DNA of 9,158 nt, from the NCBI GenBank assembly GCA_002321395.1, contig DCMK01000054.1, positions 7,032 to 16,189 on the forward strand, given 5' to 3'. Within the stretch, counting starts at the first letter, position 1, and each line of letters starts with the position of its first letter. Below, one piece after another: positions 1 through 7,061 of this stretch. The stretch is from Caryophanales bacterium UBA1624. GTDB taxonomy: Bacteria; Bacillota_I; Bacilli_A; RFN20; CAG-826. The notes beneath the pieces are model-generated. The model did no database searches and was not told the origin of the DNA. It worked only from the letters and a program-made list of their open reading frames with translations. A program made the translations under genes and the position numbers.

Positions 1-83
1 AACAGGATGAAGCTCAGCACGAAGAGCAGCAGCAGGACCGCCAAAACGGCGATGGCAAGAATCAGATATCCTTCTTTGCTCAT
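1..83 (-). CDS. rnfB: RnfB, electron transport complex subunit (N-terminal fragment)
   Basis: Only the first 27 codons are in the window. The ATG at 83-81 overlaps the rnfA stop in an ATGA arrangement, which suggests translational coupling; only a weak GGCGGA-like ribosome site precedes it. The visible peptide begins MSKEGYLILAIAVLAV and continues as one hydrophobic segment. That matches the single N-terminal membrane anchor of RnfB, the subunit that carries iron-sulfur clusters and takes electrons from ferredoxin. The Fe-S domains are beyond the left edge, so the identification rests on position (last gene of a C-D-G-E-A-B operon) and on the anchor. Whether the rest of the gene is intact cannot be seen. 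Confidence 0.85.
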   Translation of the reverse strand, partial: MSKEGYLILAIAVLAVLLLLFVLSFIL

Positions 84-661
84 GCCATTCCGCCCAGTCC
101 GGTGAAGGCCATGGCCAACAAGGCGGCGGTCACCAAGGCGATCGGAAGGCCTTTGAAGGCTTTCGGGGTGTCGGATTCGGCGATGCGGATGCGGATGGCC
201 GAGAAGAGGACGATCACGAAGAGGAAGCCAAGGCTTGTGCCGAGGGCGTTAGCCATCGACATGCCGAAGTCAAGGCCCTGCGAGGCGTTCTCCTCCACCA
301 CGCCGAGGACGGCGCAGTTGGTGGTGATTAGCGGCAGGTAAATGCCCAGGGCTTTGTAGAGGGAGGGGCTGTACTTCTTGATGAAGAAGCCGATCAGCTG
401 GACCAAGGAGGCGATGACCAAGATGAAGACGATGGTCCGCAGGAAGGCCAATCCGGCCAGCTCAAGGAGCAGGTACAAAGGCCAGCAGATCAAGGCGGAT
501 ACGACGATGACGAAGGTGACGGCGAGCCCCATCGAGAAGGCGTTCTTGAGCTTATTGGAGACGCCCACGAAGGAGCAGATCCCATAGAAGCGGGAGAGGA
601 CGACGTTGTCGATGAGCATGGCGGAGACGATCGCCAAGAGGAATGAAACGAAATAGGACAT
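80..661 (-). CDS. rnfA: RnfA, integral membrane subunit of the Rnf complex
   Basis: This is a 193-residue polytopic membrane protein of normal family length, with about six hydrophobic segments. RnfA and its paralogue RnfE form the membrane core of the ferredoxin:NAD+ oxidoreductase and hold an intramembrane [2Fe-2S] cluster between them. The expected cysteines are present: Cys29 in SRFYGICSFVGVS and Cys116 in LPLITTNCAVLGV, the latter in one of the most conserved stretches of the family. I chose the ATG at 661 over a GTG six bases upstream because GGAGG lies 10 bases before the ATG but only 4 before the GTG, and family members start close to this point. There is a 2-base gap after rnfE and an ATGA overlap with rnfB. 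Nothing odd was seen. Confidence 0.96.
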   Translation of the reverse strand: MSYFVSFLLAIVSAMLIDNVVLSRFYGICSFVGVSNKLKNAFSMGLAVTFVIVVSALICWPLYLLLELAGLAFLRTIVFILVIASLVQLIGFFIKKYSPSLYKALGIYLPLITTNCAVLGVVEENASQGLDFGMSMANALGTSLGFLFVIVLFSAIRIRIAESDTPKAFKGLPIALVTAALLAMAFTGLGGMA

Positions 662-663
662 GG

Positions 664-1398
664 TCACTTGGCCTCCTTAGAAGCTTCTGAGGCTTGCTTT
701 TGCAGGAGCAGGGCCTGCTTTTTCTTCTCTTTCTCCTTGGCTTCTTTGGAAAGCTTGACCGCGGAGATGATGGCCATGATGACGCCGAGGACGATGAAGG
801 CTCCGGTTGGCTGGGAGAAGATCGAAATCGAGAAGTCCGGCCCGCCGAGGGAAGTGAAGTTGAGGATGGGCAAGGAGACGGATGGGAGGAAGGTCAGCGT
901 CTTGCCGAAGCTCAGCATCCCGGTCCCGAGGATCTCGCGGACCAAGCCGATGATGGCGATGGCGAGGGTATAGCCCAGCCCATTGCCGATCCCGTCGAGG
1001 AGGGAATCCAGGACGGTGTTCTTGTTGGCGAAGGCTTCCGCCCTCCCCAAGACGATGCAGTTGACGACCAATAGCGAGATGAAGACGCCCAAGCTAGAAT
1101 AAAGCTCCGGCAGGAAGGCCTCCGAGAACATTTCCACCAAGCAGACGAAAGTGGCGATGATGACGATGTAGGCAGGAGTTTGGACCTCCTCGGGGATGAA
1201 TTTCTTCAAGGCGGAGATCAAGACGTTGGAGCCCACGAGGACGAAGGTGAACAGCACCCCCATCCCCAAGGCGGCCTCCAAGGATGTGGTGACCCCGAGG
1301 GCCGGGCAGGTCCCCAAGATCAAGACGAAGAGGGGGTTGGCTTCCCAAATCGGGTTCAGGAAGGCTTCTAAGTGAGCGGAACGCGCTTTCTTTTCCAT
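664..1398 (-). CDS. rnfE: RnfE, integral membrane subunit of the Rnf complex
   Basis: This 244-residue polytopic membrane protein is the paralogue and partner of RnfA. Signature stretches are NPLFVLILGTCPALGVTTS near residues 21-39, VVNCIVLGRAEAFA near 111-124, and DGIGNGLGYTLA followed by LVREILG. Cys31 and Cys114 are the counterparts of the RnfA cysteines and are expected to share the intramembrane [2Fe-2S] cluster. The last 30 or so residues form a very Lys/Glu/Ala/Gln-rich charged tail after the final membrane helix, probably on the cytoplasmic side; it is longer than in many RnfE proteins. The start has GGAGG 9 bases upstream. Two bases separate it from the rnfG stop and two from the rnfA start, so the genes are translated from one message. 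Confidence 0.96.
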   Translation of the reverse strand: MEKKARSAHLEAFLNPIWEANPLFVLILGTCPALGVTTSLEAALGMGVLFTFVLVGSNVLISALKKFIPEEVQTPAYIVIIATFVCLVEMFSEAFLPELYSSLGVFISLLVVNCIVLGRAEAFANKNTVLDSLLDGIGNGLGYTLAIAIIGLVREILGTGMLSFGKTLTFLPSVSLPILNFTSLGGPDFSISIFSQPTGAFIVLGVIMAIISAVKLSKEAKEKEKKKQALLLQKQASEASKEAK

Positions 1399-1400
1399 GG

Positions 1401-2891
1401 TTATTTCCCTCCGTTTTTCAGCTTAGCGTATTGCTGGCGTTCGAAGTCGGCGACCGCGTACAGGGCATGGCTCGAGATGGTGGCGCCGATTCCGGCGTTT
1501 CCAACCTTGATGCCATCCCCGCAGGCTTTCTTGAAGGCGGAGAAGGAATGGTCCTCGCCTTTATTGAAGACGTCGATGCAGTATTTCTGCAGAACCGAGG
1601 CCTTCGAGAAGGAGTTCTCAAGCGAGAGCACGTCGGTGAGGGTCGGGTTGTCGATATCCTCCCCAGAGAAGCCGAGCAGGAAGTAAAGCCCGCCGTGGGC
1701 CTCGATTCCGTCGGCCCCTTCCTCGTCTTTGACGACGTGGAATTCGGCTTCGTAGACGTTGCCGAGGTATTCCTCCCCCTCCCCGTAGATCGCGTAGGTG
1801 GCGTAAAGGATCTGCTTCTTCTCGCTCGGCCATTGATATTCGTCGATGCCGAGGTTGGCAATTGTGGGAGGAAGGGCGAGGTTGAGCTCAGTCTTCACCG
1901 CGGTCTTCCCGCCTTCGAACAGGCCGATGGCTTGCGAGGAGAGGGTCTTCAGAGGATCCTTGGAAAGGGCCTCGACGGCTTTTTCGCCCATCGAGGAGAG
2001 GGCGTTCCCCGTCTCTCCCTGCGGGAGGGAGGAGGAAGCGAAGGACGGGGTCGCTTTGTAATCGACGTCGGAGAAGCTCGAGGAGAGGATGTACCCACCC
2101 TGGAAGCCTTCCTCGGAGACGGCGATGGCGGAGGCGAAGTCGCCGATTTGGCCCACGTAGAAGCGGGCGGCTTCGTTATGGCCCAAGGGGTCGTCATAAA
2201 GGGAATAGTATTTTGAGAAAACCTCATTCCCTTGGATTTCCTTCGCGCTGGAGGAGAGTTTGTAGCCCTTCTCCCCGAAGAGGGCTTTGTTCCAAGCCTC
2301 GGGGTATTCCACGATGCCGCCGGAGAGGGCGGAGAAGAGCTTGTTGGCTTCGGAGACGACTTTGGAGACGGCGGTGCTGGTGATGGTGGCCCCCACCCCG
2401 GCGACGTCGTCGAAGCTGCGCTCCCCCGCGTTGACGGGGTTGAGGTAGTTCTCGATGAATTTGGATTTGAAGGAGTCGTTGCACTGAACCATGGCGATCT
2501 TCACCAGGGAGGCTTTGCCGTTTTCCATGGCGAATCCGACGAGCAGTTCCAAAGCGGCGTCCCTGCCGGCGATCTGGCCGTGGAAGACTTTGCCGATTTC
2601 CTTCGTCTTGGCATCGTCTTCGTAGGCGGTGACGTAATAATCGACGTTATTGGGCGTGAGCCCGGCTTCTTGGAGGGCTTTTTGATCCTCTTCGGAGCTG
2701 AAGTCCTGCTTGGCGGAGAACTTCCCGGCGGGGAAGACTTCCTGATACGCCGCGCTAGCCTTGGCTTCGTTGGCTTCGGCGATGATCGGGGCGGTGACTA
2801 GATTCACTCCGGCGAGCAGGCCGGCGCTGACGGCGCCTAAGCAAAGAAGGGTGGAGCCGCAAAGAAGGTATTTTTTGACGGTTGCGTTCAT
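1401..2891 (-). CDS. rnfG: Enlarged RnfG with two FMN-binding-like domains
   Basis: RnfG is a membrane-anchored flavoprotein that carries an FMN covalently bound to a threonine and passes electrons within Rnf. Residues 8-35 are the N-terminal membrane anchor, followed by the usual TAPIIAEANEAKA and AYQEVFP stretches. Residues about 85-190 form a first FMN-binding-like domain (GKVFHGQIAG, then AGVGATITS with Thr169). Residues about 360-485 look like a second copy (GNVYEAEF, then AGIGATISS with Thr471). Residues about 200-345 are a linker-like or degenerate region I cannot assign. Typical RnfG proteins are roughly 190-220 residues; this one has 496 with no frame break. In both sites the Ser/Thr usually before GAT is replaced (Val, Ile). 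GGAGG sits 8 bases before the ATG, and there is a 1-base gap after rnfD. Position and anchor make the RnfG call firm; the domain duplication is my reading of the sequence. Confidence 0.88.
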   Translation of the reverse strand: MNATVKKYLLCGSTLLCLGAVSAGLLAGVNLVTAPIIAEANEAKASAAYQEVFPAGKFSAKQDFSSEEDQKALQEAGLTPNNVDYYVTAYEDDAKTKEIGKVFHGQIAGRDAALELLVGFAMENGKASLVKIAMVQCNDSFKSKFIENYLNPVNAGERSFDDVAGVGATITSTAVSKVVSEANKLFSALSGGIVEYPEAWNKALFGEKGYKLSSSAKEIQGNEVFSKYYSLYDDPLGHNEAARFYVGQIGDFASAIAVSEEGFQGGYILSSSFSDVDYKATPSFASSSLPQGETGNALSSMGEKAVEALSKDPLKTLSSQAIGLFEGGKTAVKTELNLALPPTIANLGIDEYQWPSEKKQILYATYAIYGEGEEYLGNVYEAEFHVVKDEEGADGIEAHGGLYFLLGFSGEDIDNPTLTDVLSLENSFSKASVLQKYCIDVFNKGEDHSFSAFKKACGDGIKVGNAGIGATISSHALYAVADFERQQYAKLKNGGK

Positions 2892-2892
2892 A

Positions 2893-4014
2893 TCAGAACC
2901 CTCCTTTCAAGAAGGAAGCGGCATGGGAGGCTTCCTTCAGCGAAGAGACCTTCGCGGGGGTGGCCAGGCAAACGATGAGGATGGCGCAGGCGGCCAAGAT
3001 CCCGTAGGTGAGGAAATCCTTCCAGGAATAGCGGGAATGGGCCCATTTGTAATGGTCGAGGAAGGGGGCGATGGCGTTGGCGATCAAAATGCCGAAGGCC
3101 ACGCCTTCCGGGTTGGAGGCGAATAGGCGCATCAAGACGGCCAAGATGGCCGCGAGCATGCCATAGGTGACCCGCGAAGGGGCATCGATCGGCATGGTGA
3201 CGGGGTCGGTGATCATAAAGGCGAGCCCGAAGAGCATGCCGCCGGAGAAGAGCTGATAGGCTAAGAAGGAGAAAGCGTCGCTCCCGGACTGCTGGAAGAT
3301 GCCGGCGAAGAGGCTCAGCACGGCGAAGGTCAAGCCATAGGAGAGGACGACGCGCCAATCGGCCGCGCGGCGGATGAGGAGATAGGCGAGCCCAAGCAAA
3401 ACCGCGGCTTTGCAGACCTCCCCCATCGCCCCTTGGGTGTTGCCCAAGAAAAGGTCGAGGAGGGAATATCCGCCGTTCCCGATCAGCGGACTCGAGGAAA
3501 GGTAGGTTCCCCCGGTTTGGATGGAGGAGAAGCCGAAGAGCTTCAGGAAGGCGTTGTCGGCGTAGGCTCCATTCCAAGAGGAGCCGAAGCAAAGGCGCGT
3601 GAAGACGAAGCCGGTCGCGGCGGGGTTGAAGATGTTCGACCCGAATCCGCCGAAGACGAGCTTGGCGAGGATGATGCCGAAGGCGCTGCCGGCGATGAGG
3701 TAGAAATACTCCATCCCGGCCATCGAGGCGGCGCGGGGCTCCATCATGAGTCCGAAGATGAGGGCGCTGACGGCGGCCCCAAGGGCGTTGACGGGGCTAT
3801 AGGCTTTCAATGAACCCTTCCCTTTGATGAGGACGAAAAGCAATTCGCATCCCTCCATCACCACCAAGGGGATGAGGAGGTTTTTGACGCCAGCCCAGCC
3901 GTATCCGCAGCTGAAGACGATGACCGGAAGAAGCGAAATCAGGACATCGATCAGCATCGAATTGGCGCTGGCCCTCCGCCGAATGTGCGGGGAGGTTTCA
4001 ACCGTGAAATTCAT
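2893..4014 (-). CDS. rnfD: RnfD, integral membrane flavoprotein subunit
   Basis: This 373-residue protein of the NqrB/RnfD family is normal in length, with about eight to ten hydrophobic segments. RnfD is a membrane core subunit that in characterised complexes holds a covalently bound FMN and belongs to the ion-translocating part. Family landmarks are SPHIRRRASANSML at the N-terminus, FGGFGSNIFNPAATGFVF at 121-138, DLFLGNTQGAMGEVCKAAVLLG at about 187-208, and SGGMLFGLAFMITDPVTMPI at 257-276. Just before the DLFLG stretch, where relatives carry (S/T)GAT with the flavin-bound threonine, this protein reads TGGT (167-170). The attachment threonine may therefore be Thr170 with Ala replaced by Gly. 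AAAGGAG lies 11 bases before the ATG. It starts 22 bases after rnfC, which ends in a tandem TGATAA stop. Confidence 0.95.
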   Translation of the reverse strand: MNFTVETSPHIRRRASANSMLIDVLISLLPVIVFSCGYGWAGVKNLLIPLVVMEGCELLFVLIKGKGSLKAYSPVNALGAAVSALIFGLMMEPRAASMAGMEYFYLIAGSAFGIILAKLVFGGFGSNIFNPAATGFVFTRLCFGSSWNGAYADNAFLKLFGFSSIQTGGTYLSSSPLIGNGGYSLLDLFLGNTQGAMGEVCKAAVLLGLAYLLIRRAADWRVVLSYGLTFAVLSLFAGIFQQSGSDAFSFLAYQLFSGGMLFGLAFMITDPVTMPIDAPSRVTYGMLAAILAVLMRLFASNPEGVAFGILIANAIAPFLDHYKWAHSRYSWKDFLTYGILAACAILIVCLATPAKVSSLKEASHAASFLKGGF

Positions 4015-4036
4015 ATTCGCTGAATCTCCTTTCTTA

Positions 4037-5356
4037 TCAGGGGAGCTTAGCCACGATTTTGGCTCTCCTCATGTAATCCGTCAGCGGGATCTTGCTGGTG
4101 CAGGAATAGCTGCAGAGGCCGCATTCCATGCAATTGAGGACGTTGAGTTCTTTGATCTTCTGGCGGTCGACGGGCATGGTCTTCATGGTTTTCATCACCA
4201 AGACCGGGTGCAGATGCGCCGGGCAGGAGAGGACGCAGGAACCGCAGCGGATGCAGGGTTCCTCTTTGTAGGCGACTTTCTTGTTGCAGACGATCGAGGT
4301 GACCGTGCGGGTGACCACGCAATCGTCGTTGGGGATGGACGATCCCATCATCGCTCCGCCCACGATGAGGATTTTCTCATCGCTATCGCTCTTATACCCA
4401 CCGCACTCTTCAATTAAGGCGGAGAAGGGGGTTCCGACCCGGGCTTTGATGGTCTTCGGGGAGACGATCTCATCCCCGTTGACGTTGACGTAGCGTTCCA
4501 TGATGGGCATTCCGTCTTCGAGGATGGACATCATCTGAATCATGGAATTGACGTTGAAGTTCAGGATGCCGTACTTGGCGGGCAAGGTGCCGGGCTTGAC
4601 TTCGATCCCAGTCGCCCGGCGAATCATCTCGATTTCCCACCCCTGGGGGTAGAAGGAACCGAGAAGCTGCATGGTTACGCCCGAATCCGGGTAATCGGCA
4701 ATGACTTTGTCGAAGACCGGGACGAGCTCCTTATGCTTCCTCTTGATGCAGATGCGCGCATCATGGCAATGGAAAACGTTTTCAAGCAAGATCATCCCCT
4801 CGATGACTTTGCGCAGGGTGTCCTCGTCCTCCAATGCGCGGTGGTCGGCGGTCACGTAGGGTTCACATTCGACCCCATCGATGAGGATGGTGCGGATGGT
4901 TTCCTTCGTCTGCATCTTCACGTAGGCGGGGAAGGACGAACCCCCAAGGCCGACGGCGGCGTAGTGCTTCAGGATTTCGACGAGCTTCTCTTGGGTGAGG
5001 GTTTTCTTCAGATCCCCAAAGGAAGACTTCTTGACCGAGGGGTCGAGGGTGTCGAGGCCGTCGTTTTCGAATTTCAGATAATCGATGGCTTTCCCGTTGC
5101 GGTAGGTGTGCTTTTCGAGCCCAAGATAAGTGCCTGAGCAAGGGGAGAACATGGGCTGGTCAAAGAAAGGCCCATGGCGGACGCCGACTTCCTGGGCGAA
5201 GTTGACCTTCTGCCCCACTTCAATCGCGACGTCGGCTTTGGCGCAGCGCGAATTGGTTTTGGGGATGTAGAGGTACTTCTGGGCAGGGAGGCTCGCCAAA
5301 GGCAATTCGACCGAATAGCCTTTCGGCGTCTGCAAGTGATTGGATTTTGCAATCAT
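4037..5356 (-). CDS. rnfC: RnfC, NADH-side peripheral subunit of the Rnf complex
   Basis: This 439-residue cytoplasmic subunit exchanges electrons with NAD(H). It has a flavin/NAD-binding region with GLGGSSFPAYVKM at 136-148 and IDGVECEPYVTAD from 159. It also has two ferredoxin-like cysteine clusters: Cys368, 371, 374, 378 and Cys409, 412, 415, 419, each in CxxCxxCxxxC spacing and expected to bind two [4Fe-4S] clusters. Length is normal. The frame stays open to a TTG at 5383, but its next codons contain the AAAGGAG ribosome site, and the TATAAT box at 5394-5389 would start transcription at about 5382. I therefore place the start at the ATG at 5356, despite a long 16-base spacing from the ribosome site. 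It is the first gene of the operon. Confidence 0.95.
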   Translation of the reverse strand: MIAKSNHLQTPKGYSVELPLASLPAQKYLYIPKTNSRCAKADVAIEVGQKVNFAQEVGVRHGPFFDQPMFSPCSGTYLGLEKHTYRNGKAIDYLKFENDGLDTLDPSVKKSSFGDLKKTLTQEKLVEILKHYAAVGLGGSSFPAYVKMQTKETIRTILIDGVECEPYVTADHRALEDEDTLRKVIEGMILLENVFHCHDARICIKRKHKELVPVFDKVIADYPDSGVTMQLLGSFYPQGWEIEMIRRATGIEVKPGTLPAKYGILNFNVNSMIQMMSILEDGMPIMERYVNVNGDEIVSPKTIKARVGTPFSALIEECGGYKSDSDEKILIVGGAMMGSSIPNDDCVVTRTVTSIVCNKKVAYKEEPCIRCGSCVLSCPAHLHPVLVMKTMKTMPVDRQKIKELNVLNCMECGLCSYSCTSKIPLTDYMRRAKIVAKLP

Positions 5357-5388
5357 AATGGAAAAGACAATGCTCCTTTGCAATGGTG

Positions 5389-5417
5389 ATTATAGGTTTA
5401 CGCGCGCACGAAGAGAA
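5389..5417 (-). promoter_or_regulatory. Promoter of the rnf operon
   Basis: Reading the minus strand, a perfect TATAAT lies at 5394-5389 and a weak -35-like TTCTCT lies 17 bases upstream at 5417-5412. Transcription would begin near 5382, giving a leader of only about 26 bases in which the ribosome site (5379-5373) is almost at the 5' end. The poor -35 box suggests that an activator or other help may be needed. No other promoter is evident within the tightly packed operon. Confidence 0.65.
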
Positions 5418-5427
5418 GCGATATCGC
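5418..5427. promoter_or_regulatory. Perfect palindrome abutting the rnf -35 region (possible operator)
   Basis: GCGATATCGC is a perfect 10-base palindrome immediately upstream of the -35 hexamer. The 7-base word GTAAACC (minus strand) also occurs twice here, at 5440-5434 and 5401-5395, 39 bases apart, the second copy directly upstream of the TATAAT box. The placement fits an activator or repressor site. The sequence does not match an operator I recognise, and a 10-base palindrome could occur by chance. Confidence 0.3.
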
Positions 5428-5444
5428 GTTACCGGTTTACCAAT

Positions 5445-5475
5445 AAGAAAAAAGGAGAGCTCAAACTCTCCTTTT
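5445..5475 (-). terminator. Intrinsic terminator of the lipoprotein gene
   Basis: On the minus strand, 20 bases after the stop codon of the gene at 6434-5496, AAAAGGAGAG (5475-5466) pairs perfectly with CTCTCCTTTT (5459-5450) around a 6-base loop. It is followed by a T-rich run. This is a standard Rho-independent terminator and insulates the rnf operon from the upstream gene. Confidence 0.88.
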
Positions 5476-5495
5476 CATTTAGTTGGAACGAAGCC

Positions 5496-6434
5496 TCAGT
5501 TGGCCGCCCAGTGGGCGGGATAGAGGCTGGCTTCATCGTAGGGCTGGTCGGCGGAGACGGCGGCGCTCAGGAGGGTGACGACCTGGGTCGCCTTGACGAC
5601 GGCATCGGCATCGCTGCCGGAAGCGGCCTCGAAGGTGGTCTTGGCGACATCGACGGTGCCATAGTTCATGGTCCATTCGTTGCCGTGATAGCTGCTGGCC
5701 TTCTTGTTGTACCAATGGGTCAAGAGGTTGTTGTTGAACTCGAACAGAAGGGGCTCATGGAGCTTCTCAGGATGCTCGGGGTTCGGATAGAGGGCGTCAA
5801 AATCGAGGGTGAGGTTGCCTTCGCCGGTGGTGGAATACTTTTCATCAGCGAGGACGATGTAGCTGCCCTTCTCAGTGGCGCCGGCTTCGATGGTCTGGTC
5901 GCTGACCGTAATCGGGGTCTTGTTCTGATCGATGACGTCTTGGCGCTTCAGATAAGCGGAGAGTCCGCCAGCGCCATTGTGCCAATGCTCGCGGCCGCAC
6001 TTGATGAAGCCATCGATCTGCTTCTGGGCAAACCCGGCCATGATGGCGGCGACGGCAGCGTTCCCAGACGGGAGGGTCACGGACCACTGCTGCTGCTCGT
6101 TGTTAGAGATGCCATCGAACCCGAAGACGAAATTCGCGCCATCCAAATAGGCGAAGAGCTCATTGACGGTGACGTCGCCGAGCTTCTTGGCGGCTTCGAA
6201 TTTGACGTGGCTGTAGTTGGCGGCGCCATCGAAGTTGTAGGTGGAGATGGTGGCTTTGGGATCGGTGTTGGTGTTGCTGGCGCTCAGCTTGGTCTGAGCG
6301 GCCGGGGTAGCGGCGACGATAGCGTCCAAATGTTCTTCAGCTTCTTTGCGGTTAAGGCTGTTGGCGTTTTGGCCACAAGAAGTCAGTCCGAGGACGAGGG
6401 CGGACAATGCGACTGCGACTTTTTTTGCGTTCAT
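5496..6434 (-). CDS. Predicted lipoprotein of unknown function
   Basis: The product has 312 residues. It opens with a lipoprotein signal peptide: Lys4-Lys5, a hydrophobic stretch, and a lipobox Leu17-Thr18-Ser19-Cys20, so the mature protein should be attached by lipid to the outer face of the membrane. The rest is soluble and rather polar, with many Asn, Ala, Thr and Lys residues, and has no membrane helix and no cysteine pattern or catalytic motif that I recognise. AAAGGAG lies 9 bases before the ATG. The gene has its own promoter upstream and a terminator downstream, so it appears to be a single-gene transcript. It lies between the MarR-family gene and the rnf operon, which raises the possibility of shared regulation but gives no function. 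I cannot assign a family. Confidence 0.85.
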   Translation of the reverse strand: MNAKKVAVALSALVLGLTSCGQNANSLNRKEAEEHLDAIVAATPAAQTKLSASNTNTDPKATISTYNFDGAANYSHVKFEAAKKLGDVTVNELFAYLDGANFVFGFDGISNNEQQQWSVTLPSGNAAVAAIMAGFAQKQIDGFIKCGREHWHNGAGGLSAYLKRQDVIDQNKTPITVSDQTIEAGATEKGSYIVLADEKYSTTGEGNLTLDFDALYPNPEHPEKLHEPLLFEFNNNLLTHWYNKKASSYHGNEWTMNYGTVDVAKTTFEAASGSDADAVVKATQVVTLLSAAVSADQPYDEASLYPAHWAAN

Positions 6435-6461
6435 AATGAATCGCTCCTTTTCACGCCCACG

Positions 6462-6489
6462 ATTTTACGAATCTCGTTTTAGATTTCAA
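6462..6489 (-). promoter_or_regulatory. Promoter of the lipoprotein gene
   Basis: On the minus strand TTGAAA (6489-6484) and TAAAAT (6467-6462) are 16 bases apart, a good match to a housekeeping sigma-70/sigma-A promoter. The predicted transcript would start around 6455, about 20 bases before the ATG, with the ribosome site close to its 5' end. Confidence 0.65.
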
Positions 6490-6522
6490 GAATGAGTTAC
6501 CGAATAGCGTTTTATCGATATT

Positions 6523-6560
6523 GAAAACACCCGAACCATCGAAGGTTTTCGGCGATTTTC
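6523..6560 (-). terminator. Weak hairpin after the MarR-family gene (possible terminator)
   Basis: On the minus strand GAAAA...CCGAA..CC pairs with GG.TTCGG...TTTTC around a TTCGAT loop, with a 3-by-3 internal loop and a 2-base bulge. The 3' arm ends in TTTTC. It lies 39 bases after the stop of the gene at 7054-6599 and upstream of the lipoprotein promoter, where a terminator would be expected. The pairing is imperfect and the T-run short, so this is tentative. Confidence 0.35.
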
Positions 6561-6598
6561 AAAATATGAACAATTTTTTGATTCGGCTGTTTTTTGGC

Positions 6599-7054
6599 TT
6601 AGGCTATGGCCGCGCTTTTGGCTTCGGATGCGAGGATGACACGGTCGAAGTTATACACATACGCGCGCAGCGTCTTAATGAAAGCGTCGGCTTCGTCTTG
6701 GTTGATCCCTTCGCGGGCTGCCTCGGCGATCCGCTGGATGCGGTGCATCAAGCGGGCCGCCTCCACCTCCCCATGCCGGGTGAGCCGAATCGGCTCCATG
6801 TACCTTTTCTTCGCTTCGACGAAATTCGTTCTGCGGAGTTTTTCCAGCGCTTTGGATACAGCCCCTTTGTCCTCTTGGGTCGCGCGGGCCAGCTCCATGA
6901 CCGACATCGGCCCCTTCGCGCAAAGGAAGAAAAGGCAAAGGATGTGGATTCCCTTCAAAGAGAGCTTCTCCCCCTCTCTCCCTTTCACGGCGAACAGGCA
7001 CTTTTCCAATCTGCGGGTGAAGAAAAGGAAATCGGCCACGCGTTCTGTTTCCAT
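6599..7054 (-). CDS. MarR-family transcription regulator
   Basis: This 151-residue protein has a winged helix-turn-helix core at about residues 33-95. The segment MSVMELARATQEDKGAVSKALEKL (50-73) is the helix-turn-helix, resembling the EDKAAVSR-type version common in Bacillota MarR proteins. KKRYMEPIRLTRHG follows as the wing, then a long C-terminal helix pair for dimer formation. MarR proteins usually act as dimeric repressors released by small molecules or oxidants. Cysteines are present at 19, 40 and 45, so a thiol-based response is conceivable but unproven. AAAGGAG lies 7 bases before the ATG. The targets are unknown; its own gene and the neighbouring lipoprotein and rnf promoters are candidates by position only. 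Confidence 0.85.
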   Translation of the reverse strand: METERVADFLFFTRRLEKCLFAVKGREGEKLSLKGIHILCLFFLCAKGPMSVMELARATQEDKGAVSKALEKLRRTNFVEAKKRYMEPIRLTRHGEVEAARLMHRIQRIAEAAREGINQDEADAFIKTLRAYVYNFDRVILASEAKSAAIA

Positions 7055-7061
7055 ATCGAAA

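Noticed and set aside
2893..3592. Alternative 234-codon minus-strand frame inside rnfD
   Set aside because: Its product is Arg/Leu/Pro/His-rich and out of frame with the clearly conserved RnfD sequence.
5340..6482. Long plus-strand frame of 380 codons opposite the lipoprotein gene
   Set aside because: It reads through a terminator hairpin, two promoters and the lipoprotein gene on the other strand; its Gly/Val/Asp-rich product is a typical mirror of a GC-rich gene.
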